From: Asterias rubens
Lineage: Eukaryota > Echinodermata > Asteroidea > Forcipulatida > Asteriidae
Assembly: GCF_902459465.1 (NCBI RefSeq)
Contig: NC_047068.1
Location: forward strand, 14,283,195 to 14,347,194
Direction: 5' to 3'
Length of the DNA: 64,000 bases
Positions 1 through 11,871 of the stretch are shown piece after piece. Made by a program: the position numbers and the translations under genes. Every line of letters begins with the position of its first letter. Within the stretch, counting starts at the first letter, position 1. The notes beneath the pieces are model-generated. The model saw nothing but the letters and a program-made list of their open reading frames with translations. It did not search any database and was not told where the DNA came from.

Positions 1-888
1 TTGCTTGAACATTTTGAGTCCTGGGCGAGCCTGCCCAGTGCCCAGCACCGCCCATCATGGCTACACACTTGCCCTCATGTAGACACCAACCTAGTCCGCC
101 ATGACACAACCTTGTGTCCAAAGTGTTCAATATTATCAATATAGGACTCCTACATTATAAATTTTGGAGCATCGCGCCTCATGGCAGTAAATACATACTC
201 CACCAATCAAATGTCAAGGATCTATAATACTTGTTAGTGCTGACATGTTGCAAACATTCTGTGGTATGTACTGTGGTTACATTTTTATTTGGAGTAGGCC
301 ACTGTAATTGATCCCCAATAATCTTTTGATCAATGATTTTGGGTTTAAAAATTCTACTGATGTGCTTGTACTTCCAATGTTTAAGAAACTGTGTAAAATT
401 GCACACAAGACCAAATTTAAAAGTGTTCAGGAAATCTTGCTGACCTTCAGCTTTTAACATCCTGTCACACCACTGAATGCATTCCAAGACAAACTAAAAT
501 CATTCCGAAAAATTTATATTTTTCTTTTGAGTTTTCATAAAAGTGAGTAGAGTAGATTTACATTATCTTTGTATTTTCTTTACTGCAAACACCCCTTGCA
601 TAATGCGAAACAGACATCCAAGAATAGCGCGTCTACCATTTCCGCTTTTTAGGGAGTCAACTCCGTTGTGCACATTTTGACTCTCACATTGACTCCCAAA
701 ATGGCGTGCAAGATGGGTGCATGTAGGTGCGTTGCGCATTGTGCAAGGAGTCTACTGTGTACCAACATCACTAGTAAGCATATTTGTGGAATTTATAGGT
801 ATTTCAACTTCAATTGGTGTAGCATTACAAGTACTAACTACTTAGAGTAAAGTTAAGTACTAGACTTAAAGTACTAGACATAGCTCTT

Positions 889-1029
889 AAGCAGGCCTTG
901 AACTTTGCTCTTGAAGGGGCACAGCAATTTTCCCGCCGGTACGGGGCACTTCTCTGAGGAAAATGTAAATTTGCTTCAGAAATTTGTGAAGGGTAACACA
1001 GCTAAAGCATGGGGCACCAAGGCCTGCTT
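889..1029. mobile_element. Short TTAA-flanked inverted-repeat element (unit copy 1)
   Basis: TTAA is followed by GCAGGCCTTG at the left and CAAGGCCTGC is followed by TTAA at the right, so the ends are inverted repeats with a possible TTAA target duplication. The same element is present in copies 2 and 3, near 7168-7307 and 14200-14340. No coding capacity is visible. Confidence 0.6.
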
Positions 1030-1489
1030 AAGACTCTACTTTATGCACTGATTATGTTTTAAACATTTGTAAGTAATTATTTCTGTACTATTATCGCAGT
1101 CACTAAATCTATAGCAAAAGCAAGTAAATTAAAGCACTAAAAAAACACAAACCAAGTGATTTGTTTTTGTTTTGTTCTAATAGAGGCATTTATAAAAAGT
1201 ATATGATCGGTAATTACATTTAAAAACAAACTGATAAGTTTAGTAGTTTGAGTCTAAAAGCTGATTACTACTAGTAAATAACTCCCTGTGATAAGAGCCT
1301 GAAATTCTTTCACAGTAAAATGATGCTTACTTCGATTGGAGCAATCAAAATCAGTCCAATACCAGGCATGATATTTGGCCATTAGGGAAAAAAAGAGACG
1401 GGAAAATTCTTTGCAGTACCTAGATTGTTATTTTTGAGCTGATAGGAAAATTCTTAGTACCCTTTTTCAATTCTTTACGATCACAAATA

Positions 1490-1830
1490 CATTTGAATGC
1501 TACTAAGGGCGTTCAATTTTTTATTTGTAAAGACATTTTTATACAATTGGTAACAAAAACAAACAAAAAACAAAGTACACCAAATAAAAGATGCCAAATT
1601 CCCCACCAACCACTGGAAAAATTTCCTTTGTTTCCGACCGCCACACATTTTTCCAAATAGTTAAAACTACACTTGAAATTTCCTTTCAAAGATTTTCACT
1701 GAAATGTAAATGTGGGTATTTACCAGTAAAAATGGTATTTAACGCCACTAATTTTGAGCACCTCTTTGATTTGAGTTTATTTATACGATCTACCTTGTCC
1801 CGGTTTAGCTGTCACCAGCTGTAAAGGGAT
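1490..1830. repeat. Dispersed segment shared with 47553-47720
   Basis: The text around CTGGAAAAATTTCC, TTCCGACCGCCACACA and GTATTTACCAGTAAAAATGG recurs in diverged form at 47553-47720 and in the other two tandem copies. Copy 1 lacks a 25-bp stretch that copies 2 and 3 keep at 7869-7893 and the matching site in copy 3. Its class is unknown to me and I see no gene in it. Confidence 0.55.
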
Positions 1831-1874
1831 TAATCTTGCAATGGTTTCCAGGGAAACATTTTTTCACCACTTAA

Positions 1875-2670
1875 AGGCAGTGGACACTATTTGTAATTAC
1901 TCAAAATAGTTATTATCATAAAACCTTTCTTTACTACGAGTAATGGGGAGAGGTTGATAGTATACAAATATTGACTGCTTCGAGTGCTATTGTTAAAACT
2001 ATGACTCCCGAGGTGATCCCCGGGAGCGTTCTATTTGCCCGAGGCGAAGCCGAGGGAAAATAGAACGCTACGGGGATCACCGAGGGAGTCATAGTTTTTA
2101 ACCATTGCACGAGTAAAAGCAGTCAATATTTGTTTTACAACACCCCAAACATTTCTAAATACTGTACTATTATTATTAAGTTACAGACCTGAATGCTACA
2201 ATCCACGGACGACGCGAATGCAGATTGCAAACACTTTTACTGTGCTGCATGTAGTGTCGTGCAATCCGAAATGGTTACAGACTATTAATTCATCATCCTC
2301 GTACACGCAACGAACGTCTGGGTACTGCACGCCGTGTGCTAGTCTTCGGACTAGCGCATGGCAAACCGACGCACTATCACATGGCAGTCGTCTAGCAAAA
2401 CTAAGACATGTCATGTGACGCGCTCTAAACCAATGAGCAGCGGAATACTTGCAAGGGGTGTTATAATTGTGAGAAACGGCTCCCTCTGAAGTGACGTAGT
2501 TTATGAGAAAGAAGTAATTTTCCAGGATTTTGATTTTGAGACCTCAGATTTAGAATTTGAGGTCCTGAAATCGAGCATCTGAAAGCACACAACTTCGTTT
2601 AGTTCGCTAATTTGATGAAATTTCACAGGTCGATTGCTACAGGGACTTTATTGAAGACTAGAAGATGAGG
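1875..2670. mobile_element. TTAA MITE, interrupted by a nested foldback (copy 1)
   Basis: The element starts after TTAA with AGGCAGTGGACAC and has the body of the abundant family seen at 27182-27542, but it is split at about 1958 by roughly 500 bp of other sequence and resumes at about 2470 (GAAACGGCTCCCTCTGAAG). The right terminus is lost. The same composite occurs from 8177 and from 15210, so the nesting predates the triplication. Confidence 0.75.
1958..2140. repeat. Foldback inside the nested insertion
   Basis: ACAAATATTGACTGCTT at the left pairs with AAGCAGTCAATATTTGT at the right with one extra A, and inner blocks (ATGACTCCC, GATCCCCG, AGCGTTCTATTT and their reverse complements) continue the pairing almost to the centre. 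Copies sit at about 8260-8440 and 15293-15473. Some short open frames here come from this palindrome and are not genes. Confidence 0.8.
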
Positions 2671-2999
2671 AAAGAATTCGCAGATGTCTTATTCAGTTAT
2701 AAAATAATTCACTTTTGAATCACAAGGTATAACTTTGATTCAGAGTCCGGGCAAGCTCCCTTTCCCCAAAAACCATAACCATTGTGGTTTTATACCCAGG
2801 AAGTTAAATGCCCCCCATTCAACTTCAACAATAAACGCAATGCTGGGGAACTTTGGGGAAATGTTGGTAATCAAAGACTATTCAAAACCTATTCAAAACC
2901 TAGGTTACCAGGGTAACCTGTCAACAATTGTCCCACCAACCAAAACCAGACAGCTTTCAATTCTGAACTGTCAATGTGACGGTTTTTGTCCACAAGCTC

Positions 3000-3073
3000 A
3001 GACTTATTCGGCGGCGACGCACTGTATGAACAAGTTGTGACCAGCAAAGACCAAGACTTTTCTCAAATTCAAG
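3000..3073 (+). other. Candidate non-coding first exon of gene T1
   Basis: The stretch ends in AAG with a plausible 5' splice site (GTAAAC) at 3074. It is conserved between the T units and gene A at about 34420-34490, around the shared text GACGCACTGTATG and AAGTTGTGACCAGCAAAGAC. It also resembles the first-exon candidates at 34040-34112 and 46621-46698. The transcription start is not visible and I see no clear TATA box. Confidence 0.4.
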
Positions 3074-3236
3074 GTAAACCTTTGTTGCTCAGTTGTTTGA
3101 GTTGTAAAACTGTTTATTGAAGTACATTTGACATACACTGAAATATACAACATGTGGATTCTTGAAATAAAAAAGTTTGTTTGCTGTTCAGATGCAAAAT
3201 TCAAGTAAAAAGTAGATTTCCACCTTTATAAGTTAT

Positions 3237-3580
3237 TTTAAAGGAACATTACAGAATTGTTTTTTTGCTAACCAAATTGGTAGTACCAATATATAAATTG
3301 ACAAACCTGTAGAAGTTTGAGATCATCTGGGTCAAGAGAAAATAGTGAAAAACAGATTACACATTTTTGCATGGCATCAATGACAAAGAAATTAATAAAA
3401 CGCTCACTAAGTGAAAAAATACAAACACGACATAAGGTTATTTATTTCTCAACAAATATGACATTTCAGACAATCATATTTCATGGGAAGTTTTCTACTA
3501 TCATCATCATTAGACCGGGTAAGTTTCATGTTAATCTGTGATCTTCACGATTTTTGTTTGTTATCAATTCTGTAATGATC
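3237..3580. mobile_element. MITE in intron 1 of gene T1, next to the exon 2 acceptor
   Basis: The left end (AGGAACATTACAGAATTG after TTTTAA) and right end (AATTCTGTAATGATCC) are inverted repeats. A relative is at about 51176-51540. In gene A the matching intron reads straight through (ATTTTAAATAATTTTACC at 34624-34641), so gene A lacks the element. Copies lie at about 9539-9882 and 16572-16915. Confidence 0.7.
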
Positions 3581-3617
3581 CCATGTTTTACTACAGGTTC
3601 GAGACAATACACCAACA

Positions 3618-4985
3618 ATGATATCCAAGAAGAGCCAAGTCCATCCAATAGAGGACCAACCTGACGTCCAGTCTGAGGACCAACCTGACGTCCAATCTCA
3701 GAACCAAAATGACACCCAATCTGCGAACCTATCTGACAAACAACATGAGGACCAAAGGGAGGACCAACAAAAAAACCATGTGGTGAGTTTCTAATGAATA
3801 AATAAAGGGCTCAAATTTTACACTGGACCACTTGGCCAGTTTCGGGCCAATAAATAACAAACCGGAAAAGTCTGCTGGTCTTAAAAAAAAAAAAAAAAAG
3901 AATCAACGTTTTCTTCTTTAAAGACTGACTTCCAAATGTTGAGTTTGGGTCTCACAAATATATCTCAATCCTGCCTAGTATCGCCCATAAAACAGATGAG
4001 ATAAATTTGGTTGTTTTTGTTCAATTCAACATCTTTGTCTCAAAAGGATGAAAATTAACTGCTGAGTTTGTCGGTTCACAAATATCTTTCAAACCTGCTG
4101 GGTATCACCCATACCACAAAAGAGATAAAATTGGTTCTTAATCAAACAGTTTAGATGATAAAACTATCTTCTCATTTTGAGTTTTATATAATATAATAAT
4201 ATAATAATAAGACTTGTAATGCGCACGTATCCATCCTGCTGGGTGTTCAAGGTGCAGATATATATTTGGTTTGCGGTAACACCATGTGTGTATCTACTTG
4301 CCAGGTAGAGTTTGTTCTTAGAGAACTGTCTTTCTTTATGTTCGGGAGACTTCTCAGTTCTGAAAAGAACTGTCCTGCTTTTTAACTACTACCCGGGCGG
4401 AAGGTATAGCAAATAGGCTGGGACTACTACTTTAGCTTACAGGATCGTAATTAACTGCACTGTCGCGGAGTCAGTTCTTGAATTGGTTCAACTAGCTTGC
4501 TCTAGTCATCGTCAGGAGACTGTTGAACAATTACGATTTTTGTCTTGAAAATAAAATCTCGGTCCTGTAAAGATTCTGAGACACAAGTCTTGCTGTATTG
4601 TGGATTTTTCCCCACAAATTTTGGGACCTTAAATCAGCTGCCTGAAACAGTCGAGTTGGGGGAGAGCGGATCTGCCACAAATTTCTTTGATTACAGGTAT
4701 ATTTTTTGTGCTGGTTATTGTTTAATTTTTTTGCCCCTTCCCACTTTTTCATCCTCACATGACACAACTTCCTTTTTTGACCATCCACTTTCTATCCAGA
4801 TAACCAGACCTCCTAAAAGTAATAGCAACACAGCACAAACACACGACAACGAAGGGGCTGACAAGGGTCCCGATGACGAGTGGAGTCTCTGTAAATGTCT
4901 CAATCTAGTTTTGCAACTCACAAAATGTGCCAACCGAATCATGTCTCTCTGCTCAGGGGGAGAAGGCGGAGACGAAGGCGAATAA
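3618..4985 (+). CDS. Gene T1: small acidic, Gln-rich, Cys/Trp-tailed protein (two coding exons)
   Basis: The coding exons are 3618-3782 and 4800-4985, which join in phase 0 and encode 116 residues. Exon 2 of the gene begins at 3597 after a CTACAG acceptor, its ATG opens the frame, and GTGAGT follows 3782. The last exon follows CTATCCAG and ends in TAA. Residues 8-10 are VHP. Residues 12-27 are two copies of EDQPDVQS. The rest of the N-terminal exon is Asp/Glu/Gln/Asn-rich and probably disordered. The C-terminal exon starts ITRPP and carries WSLCKCLNLVLQLTKC, a short amphipathic or hydrophobic segment with cysteines that could be acylated. It ends in a Gly/Glu tail. No signal peptide is seen. 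AATAAA lies at 5111-5116. I do not recognise the family. The exon model is my inference, supported by conservation in T3 and gene A. Confidence 0.72.
4262..4545 (-). mobile_element. Fragment of retroelement-like tail with degenerate hammerhead-like motif
   Basis: Read on the minus strand, the segment opens with CCTGACGA, a short stem (ACTAG...CTAGT) and then GAAC, and it ends in ACATGGTGTTACCGCAAACC. The same order, motif then terminal text, occurs in the 118-bp insertion at 26070-26187. The motif here departs from the hammerhead consensus (GAAC in place of GAAAC), so it is probably inactive. It lies in the intron of T1, with copies near 10565-10848 and 17595-17878. Confidence 0.4.
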
Positions 4986-5290
4986 TTGGAAAACGATGGC
5001 ACTGATTGTTTATCAAATGGGAAATTACCATGGTCATTTGTAATAAGGGTTTGAAAGAGCGGAAGGAGGTCTTGAACATTCGTTTAAAACCGGGCGGGTT
5101 ATGGCGGTGAAATAAAGCACCGAGCCGAGGGCCACATCCATGGAAGATTTAATACAAATCTTCAGGACCAAGTCACTGCTCACTTATTTTAAACACTTGT
5201 AATTTGTTCCCACTCACATGAAGACTCTATTTGTTGGAAAATGAGTACGTTAGTACAAAAAAATCAACTTGACTTTGGAGCCTCTTAAAA

Positions 5291-5668
5291 AGGAACACGT
5301 TGCCTCGGATCGGTCGAGTTGGTCTTTGAAAACCATTTGTAACCGTTTGTTATAAAATGCATATGTGTAGAAAGATAATGTCAAAGTAGAATACAATGGT
5401 CCACACAAACATGCCTCGAAACTGCACGATTATCTTATTACATCATCGACTAACACAGCGTCGATTTATGGGAGTCCAATTTTTGACTCCCATAAATGGC
5501 CGACCGTGTTATTGGATGAGGTAAAAAGAAAACCCCGCAATTTTGAGGCATATTTGTGTAGATCATTGTATTCTACTTTTACATCTTTCTACCCATATGC
5601 ATTTTATAACAAACGGTTACAAATGCTTTTCAAAGACCAACTTGACCGATCCAAGGCAACGTGTTCCT
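5291..5668. mobile_element. Hairpin MITE (AGGAACACGTTGCC ends), copy 1
   Basis: The ends AGGAACACGTTGCC and GGCAACGTGTTCCT flank two long arms that meet at the palindromic core TTATGGGAGTC...GACTCCCATAA (5466-5496). TTAA lies at or next to both ends. The T1 poly-A signal is upstream at 5111, so the element is probably outside the gene. Confidence 0.8.
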
Positions 5669-5821
5669 TTAATTCTTTAAAACTAATTGATTTACTTTTA
5701 CTCAGATTTTAAAGTTTAATTAAGCTCGTACAGTATTCAGGGCTTAAAAACAGCACTTGACTGGTTGCCAAGGCCAGTACGTTCAGTGCTTGGCCAGTAA
5801 AATTACATCTGGACAAGCCTA

Positions 5822-6063
5822 GGGCCCAATTTCATGGAGATGCTAAGCCAGAAAATTTGCTTGGCATGAAATTTCTTCCTTGATAAAAACAGGATTACCA
5901 ACCAAATTTCCATTTGTTGCATATTGCTTGTTACTGGTGTTCAGCTGTTGTTTGTTTATCCTGAAAATCACGTGGACATTTTGTTGGTAATCCTGTTTTT
6001 ATCGAGGCAAACATTTCATGCTAGGCAATTATTTTTGCTTAGCAGCTCTATGAAATAGGGCCC
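5822..6063. mobile_element. GGGCCC-ended MITE, copy 1
   Basis: The ends are GGGCCCAATTTCATGGAG and GCTCTATGAAATAGGGCCC. Inside, AACAGGATTACCAACCAAAT at the left is mirrored by TTTTGTTGGTAATCCTGTTT at the right. The copies in the other units are at 12857-13098 and 19155-19396. Relatives are at 31189-31415 and 42489-42838. Confidence 0.8.
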
Positions 6064-9000
6064 AGTAGTGTTGTGTTTTTCAGTAGACTAATACATGTTC
6101 ACCGTAATACCTCTATGAATAGTATCTTTGTGAACATTTTTGACAATGAATCTCATTCAGCTTCGTTTAGTACCGAAGTAGCCTGACAACTTGACAGATG
6201 AGACAGATCTTCTCCTGGGGTCGATTTCACAAAGAGTTAGGACTTGTGTTAACTTTAATTTAGGAGTAGTCCAATATTTTTAAATCTGTGATGGGTGTCA
6301 CAATGTGTTTTGCTTGAACATTTTGAGTCCTGGGCGAGCCTGCCCAGTGCCCAGCACCGCCCATCATGGCTACACACTTGCCCTCATGTAGACACCAACC
6401 TAGTCCGCCATGACACAACCTTGTGTCCAAAGTGTTCAATATTATCAATATAGGACTCCTACATTATAAATTTTGGAGCATCGCGCCTCATGGCAGTAAA
6501 TACATACTCCACCAATCAAATGTCAAGGATCTATAATACTTGTTAGTGCTGACATGTTGCAAACATTCTGTGGTATGTACTGTGGTTACATTTTTATTTG
6601 GAGTAGGCCACTGTAATTGATCCCCAATAATCTTTTGATCAATGATTTTGGGTCTAAAAATTCTACTGATGTGCTTGTACTTCCAATGTTGAAGAAACTG
6701 TGTAAAATTGCACACAAGACCAAATTTAAAAGTGTTCAGGAAATCTTGCTGACCTTCAACTTTTAACATCCTGTCACACCACTGAATGCATTCCAAGACA
6801 AACTAAAATCATTCCGAAAAATTTATATTTATTTTGAGTTTTCATAAAAGTGAGTAGAGTAGATTTACATTATCTTTGTATTTTCTTTACTGCAAACACC
6901 CCTTGCATAATGCGAAACAGACATCCAAAAATTGCGCGTCTACCATTTCCGCTTTTTGGGGAGTCAACTCCATTGTGCACATTTTGACTCTCACATTGAC
7001 TCCCAAAATGGCGTGCAAGATGGGTGCATGTAGGTGCGTTGCGCATTGTGCAAGGAGTCTACTGTATACCAACATCACTAGTAAGCATTTGTGGAATTTA
7101 TAGGTATTTCAACTTCAATTGGTGTAACGTTACAAGTACTAACTACAGTACTAGACATAGCTCTTAAGCAGGCCTTGAACTTTGCCCTTGAAGGGGCACA
7201 GCAATTTTCCCAACGGTACGGGGCACTTCTCTGAGGAAAATGTAAATTTGCTTCGGAAATTTGTGAAGGGTAACACAGCTAAAGCATGGGGCACCAAGGC
7301 CTGCTTAAGACTCTACTTTATGCACTGATTATGTTTTAAACATTTGTAAGTAATTATTTCTGTACTATTATCGCAGTCACTAAATCTATAGCAAAAGCAA
7401 GTAAATTAAAGCACTAAAAAAACACAAACCAAGTGATTTGTTTTTGTTTTGTTCTAATAGAGGCATTTATAAAAAGTATGTGATCGGTAATTACATTTAA
7501 AAACAAACTGATAAGTTTAGTAGTTTGAGTCTAAAAGCTGATTACTACTAGTAAATAACTCCCTGTGATAAGAGCCTGAAATTCTTTCACAGTAAAATGA
7601 TGCTTACTTCGATTGGAGCAATCAAAATCAGTCCAATACCAGGCATGATATTTGGCCATTAGGGAAAAAAAGAGACGGGAAAATTCTTTGCAGTACCTAG
7701 ATTGTTGTTTTTGAGCTGATAGGAAAATTCTTAGTACCCTTTTTCAATTCTTTACGATCACAAATACATTTGAATGCTACTAAGGGCGTTCAATTTTTTA
7801 TTTGTAAAGACATTTTTATACAATTGGTAACAAAAACAAACAAAAAACAGAGTACACCAAATAAAAGAACAGGGTTCTGCCCAAAATGGTCGATGCCAAA
7901 TTCCCCACCAACCACTGGAAAAATTTCCTTTGTTTCCGACCGCCACACATTTTTCCAAATGTTTAAAACTACACTTGAAATTTCCTTTCAAAGATTTTCA
8001 CTGAAATGTAAATGTGGGTATTTACCAGTAAAAATGGTATTTAAAGCCACTAATTTTGAGCACCTCTTTGATTTGAGTTTATTTATACGATCTACCTTGT
8101 CCCGGTTTAGCTGTCACCAGCTGTAAAGGGATTAATCTTGCAATGGTTTCCAGGGAAACATTTTTTCACCACTTAAAGGCAGTGGACACTATTTGTAATT
8201 ACTCAAAATAGTTATTATCATAAAACCTTTTTTTACTACGAGTAATGGGGAGAGGTTGATAGTATACAAATATTGACTGCTTCGAGTGCTATTGTTAAAA
8301 CTATGACTCCCGAGGTGATCCCCGGGAGCGTTCTATTTGCCCAAGGCGAAGCCGAGGGAAAATAGAACGCTACGGGGATCACCGAGGGAGTCATAGTTTT
8401 TAACCATTGCACGAGTAAAAGCAGTCAATATTTGTTTTACAACACCCCAAACATTTCTAAATACTGTACTATTATTATTAAGTTACCGACCTGAATGCTA
8501 CAATCCACGGACGACGCGAATACAGATTGCAAACACTTTTACTGTGCTGCATGTAGTGTCGTGCAATCCGAAATGGTTACAGACTATTAATTCATCATCC
8601 TCGTACACGCAACGAACGTCTGGGTACTGCACGCCGTGTGCTAGTCTTCGGACTAGCGCATGGCAAACCGACGCACTATCACATGGCAGTCGTCTAGCAA
8701 AACTAAGACATGTCATGTGACGCGCTCTAAACCAATGAGCAGCGGAATACTTGCAAGGGGTGTTATAATTGTGAGAAACGGCTCCCTCTGAAGTGACGTA
8801 GTTTATGAGAAAGAAGTAATTTTCCAGGATTTTGATTTTGAGACCTCAGATTTAGAATTTGAGGTCCTGAAATCGAGCATCTGAAAGCACACAACTTCGT
8901 TTAGTTCGCTAATTTGATGAAATTTCACAGGTCGATTGCTACAGGGACTTTATTGAAGACTAGAAGATGAGGAAAGAATTCGCAGATGTCTTATTCAGTT

Positions 9001-9919
9001 ATAAAATAATTCACTTTTGAATCACAAGGTATAACTTTGATTCAGAGTCCGGGCAAGCTCCCTTTCCCCAAAAACCATAACCATTGTGGTTTTATACCCA
9101 GGAAGTTAAATGCCCCCCATTCAACTTCAACAATAAACGCAATGCTGGGGAACTTTGGGGAAATGTTGGTAATCAAAGACTATTCAAAACCTATTAAAAA
9201 CCTAGGTTACCAGGGTAACCTGTCAACAATTGTCCCACCAACCAAAACCAGACAGCTTTCAATTCTGAACTGTCAATGTGACGGTTTTTGTCCACAAGCT
9301 CAGACTTATTCGGCGGCGACGCACTGTATGAACAAGTTGTGACCAGCAAAGACCAAGACTTTTCTCAAATTCAAGGTAAACCTTTGTTGCTCAGTTGTTT
9401 GAGTTGTAAAACTGTTTATTGAAGTACATTTGACATACACTGAAATATACAACATGTGGATTCTTGAAATAAAAAAGTTTGTTTGCTGTTCAGATGCAAA
9501 ATTCAAGTAAAAAGTAGATTTCCACCTTTATAAGTTATTTTAAAGGAACATTACAGAATTGTTTTTTTGCTAACCAAATTGGTAGTACCAATATATAAAT
9601 TGACAAACCTGTAGAAGTTTGAGATCATCTGGGTCAAGAGAAAATAGTGAAAAACAGATTACACATTTTTGCATGGCATCAATGACAAAGAAATTAATAA
9701 AACGCTCACTAAGTGAAAAAATACAAACACGACATAAGGTTATTTATTTCTCAACAAATATGACATTTCAGACAATCATATTTCATGGGAAGTTTTCTAC
9801 TATCATCATCATTAGACCGGGTAAGTTTCATGTTAATCTGTGATCTTCACGATTTTTGTTTGTTATCAATTCTGTAATGATCCCATGTTTTACTACAGGT
9901 TCGAGACAATACACCAACA

Positions 9920-11288
9920 ATGATATCCAAGAAGAGCCAAGTCCATCCAATAGAGGACCAACCTGACGTCCAGTCTGAGGACCAACCTGACGTCCAATCT
10001 CAGAACCAAAATGACACCCAATCTGCGAACCTATCTGACAAACAACATGAGGACCAAAGGGAGGACCAACAAAAAACCATGTGGTGAGTTTCTAATGAAT
10101 AAATAAAGGGCTCAAATTTTACACTGGACCACTTGGCCAGTTTCGGGCCAATAAATAACAAACCGGAAAAGTCTGCTGGTCTTAAAAAAAAAAGAAAAAA
10201 AAGAATCAACGTTTCCTTCTTTAAAGACTGACTTCCAAATGTTGAGTTTGGGTCTCACAAATATATCTCAATCCTGCCTAGTATCGCCCATAAAACAGAT
10301 GAGATAAATTTGGTTGTTTTTGTTCAATTCAACATCTTCGTCTCAAAAGGATGAAAATTAACTGCTGAGTTTGTCGGTTCACAAATATCTTTTAAACCTG
10401 CTGGGTATCACCCATACCACAAAAGAGATAAAATTGGTTCTTAATCAAACAGTTTAGATGATAAAACTATCTTCTCATTTTGAGTTTTATATAATATAAT
10501 AATATAATAATAAGACTTGTAATGCGCACGTATCCATCCTGCTGGGTGTTCAAGGTGCAGATATATATTTGGTTTGCGGTAACACCATGTGTGTATCTAC
10601 TTGCCAGGTAGAGTTTGTTCTTAGAGAACTGTCTTTCTTTATGTTCGGGAGACTTCTCAGTTCTGAAAAGAACTGTCCTGCTTTTTAACTACTACCCGGG
10701 CGGAAGGTATAGCAAATAGGCTGGGACTACTACTTTAGCTTACAGGATCGTAATTAACTGCACTGTCGCGGAGTCAGTTCTTGAATTGGTTCAACTAGCT
10801 TGCTCTAGTCATCGTCAGGAGACTGTTGAACAATTACGATTTTTGTCTTGAAAATAAAATCTCGGTCCTGTAAAGATTCTGAGACACAAGTCTTGCTGTG
10901 TTGTGGATTTTTCCCCACAAATTTTGGGACCTTAAATCAGCTGCCTGAAACAGTCGAGTTGGGGGAGAGCGGATCTGCCACAAATTTCTTTGATTACAGG
11001 TATATTTTTTGTGCTGGTTATTGTTTAATTTTTTTGCCCCTTCCCACTTTTTCATCCTCACATGACACAACTTCCTTTTTTGACCATCCACTTTCTATCC
11101 AGATAACCAGACCTCCTAAAAGTAATAGCAACACAGCACAAACACACAACGACGAAGGGGCTGACAAGGGTCCCGATGACGAGTGGAGTCTCTGTAAATG
11201 TCTCAATCTAGTTTTGCAACTCACAAAATGTGCCAACCGAATCATGTCTCTCTGCTCAGGGGGAGAAGGCGGAGACGAAGGCGAATAA
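9920..11288 (+). pseudogene. Gene T2: frameshifted copy of T1
   Basis: The exon matching T1's first coding exon runs 9920-10083 and is 164 bases instead of 165. A run of seven A near its 3' end in T1 and T3 is six A here, around 10070-10076. With the same GTGAGT donor at 10084 and the acceptor before 11103, the joined frame meets TGA at the exon junction, so the Cys/Trp exon (11103-11288, itself intact) is not translated in frame. The predicted product is about 54 residues of the acidic N-terminal part. An assembly error in the homopolymer is possible. Use of a donor one or two bases away could in principle restore phase, but none is obvious. The AATAAA at about 11414 is retained. Confidence 0.65.
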
Positions 11289-11570
11289 TTGGAAAACGAT
11301 GGCACTGATTGTTTATCACATGGGAAATTACCATGGTCATTTGTAATAAGGGTTTGAAAGAGCGGAAGGAGGTCTTGAACATTCGTTTAAAACCGGGCGG
11401 GTTATGGCGGTGAAATAAAGCACCGAGCCGAGGGCCACATCCATGGAAGATTTAATACAAATCTTCAGGACCAAGTCACTGCTCACTTATTTTAAACACT
11501 TGTAATTTGTTCCCACTCACATGAAGACTCTATTTGTTGGAAAATGAGTACGTTAGTACAAAAAAATCAA

Positions 11571-11774
11571 TTTATGGGAGTCCAATTTTTGACTCCCATA
11601 AATGGCCGACCGTGTTATTGGATGAGGTAAAAAGAAAACCCCGCAATTTTGAGGCCTATTTGTGTAGATCATTGTATTCTACTTTTACATCTTTCTACCC
11701 ATATGCATTTTATAACAAACGGTTACAAATGCTTTTCAAAGACCAACTTGACCGATCCAAGGCAACGTGTTCCT
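11571..11774. mobile_element. Half of the hairpin MITE (left arm deleted) in copy 2
   Basis: Only the core and right arm of the element at 5291-5668 remain. The text jumps from AAAAAAATCA directly to ATTTATGGGAG, with loss of about 200 bp. Copies 1 and 3 keep both arms, so the deletion happened in copy 2. Confidence 0.85.
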
Positions 11775-11871
11775 TTAATTCTTTAAAACTAATTGATTTA
11801 CTTTTAATATAAACCACAAGGGAAACTGACTGGGTAAATTTGTAAATGATTTTTGGGGTTGAACAAAGAAT

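Larger units (their letters stand above)
1..6272 (+). repeat. Tandem segmental unit, copy 1 (left end outside window)
   Basis: This is the first of three direct copies of a 6.3-7.0 kb unit. It lines up base for base with 6273-13307 and 13308-19605 and ends in GGAGTAGTCC, where copy 2 begins. It differs from copies 2 and 3 in its left half (for example a 25-bp absence near 1590 and a longer text near 845-875) but matches copy 2 in its right half. It contains gene T1, a foldback inside a TTAA MITE, a hairpin MITE and a GGGCCC MITE. The 1-2700 part holds no gene that I can support, only repeats. Confidence 0.95.

Noticed and set aside
179-487. 102-codon minus-strand frame repeated in all three tandem copies
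   Set aside because: It is kept only because the copies are nearly identical. It has no splice context, poly-A signal, relative elsewhere in the window or recognisable protein character.
2196-2414. 72-codon frame in the nested insertion, on both strands
   Set aside because: It lies inside a non-coding element interrupting a MITE; both strands are open because of low stop density.
4545-4985. 146-codon open frame ending in the T1 last exon (also 10848-11288 and 17878-18318)
   Set aside because: The frame runs through intron text and the acceptor CTATCCAG. Only the part from 4800 is conserved with gene A as coding, so the upstream part is fortuitous.
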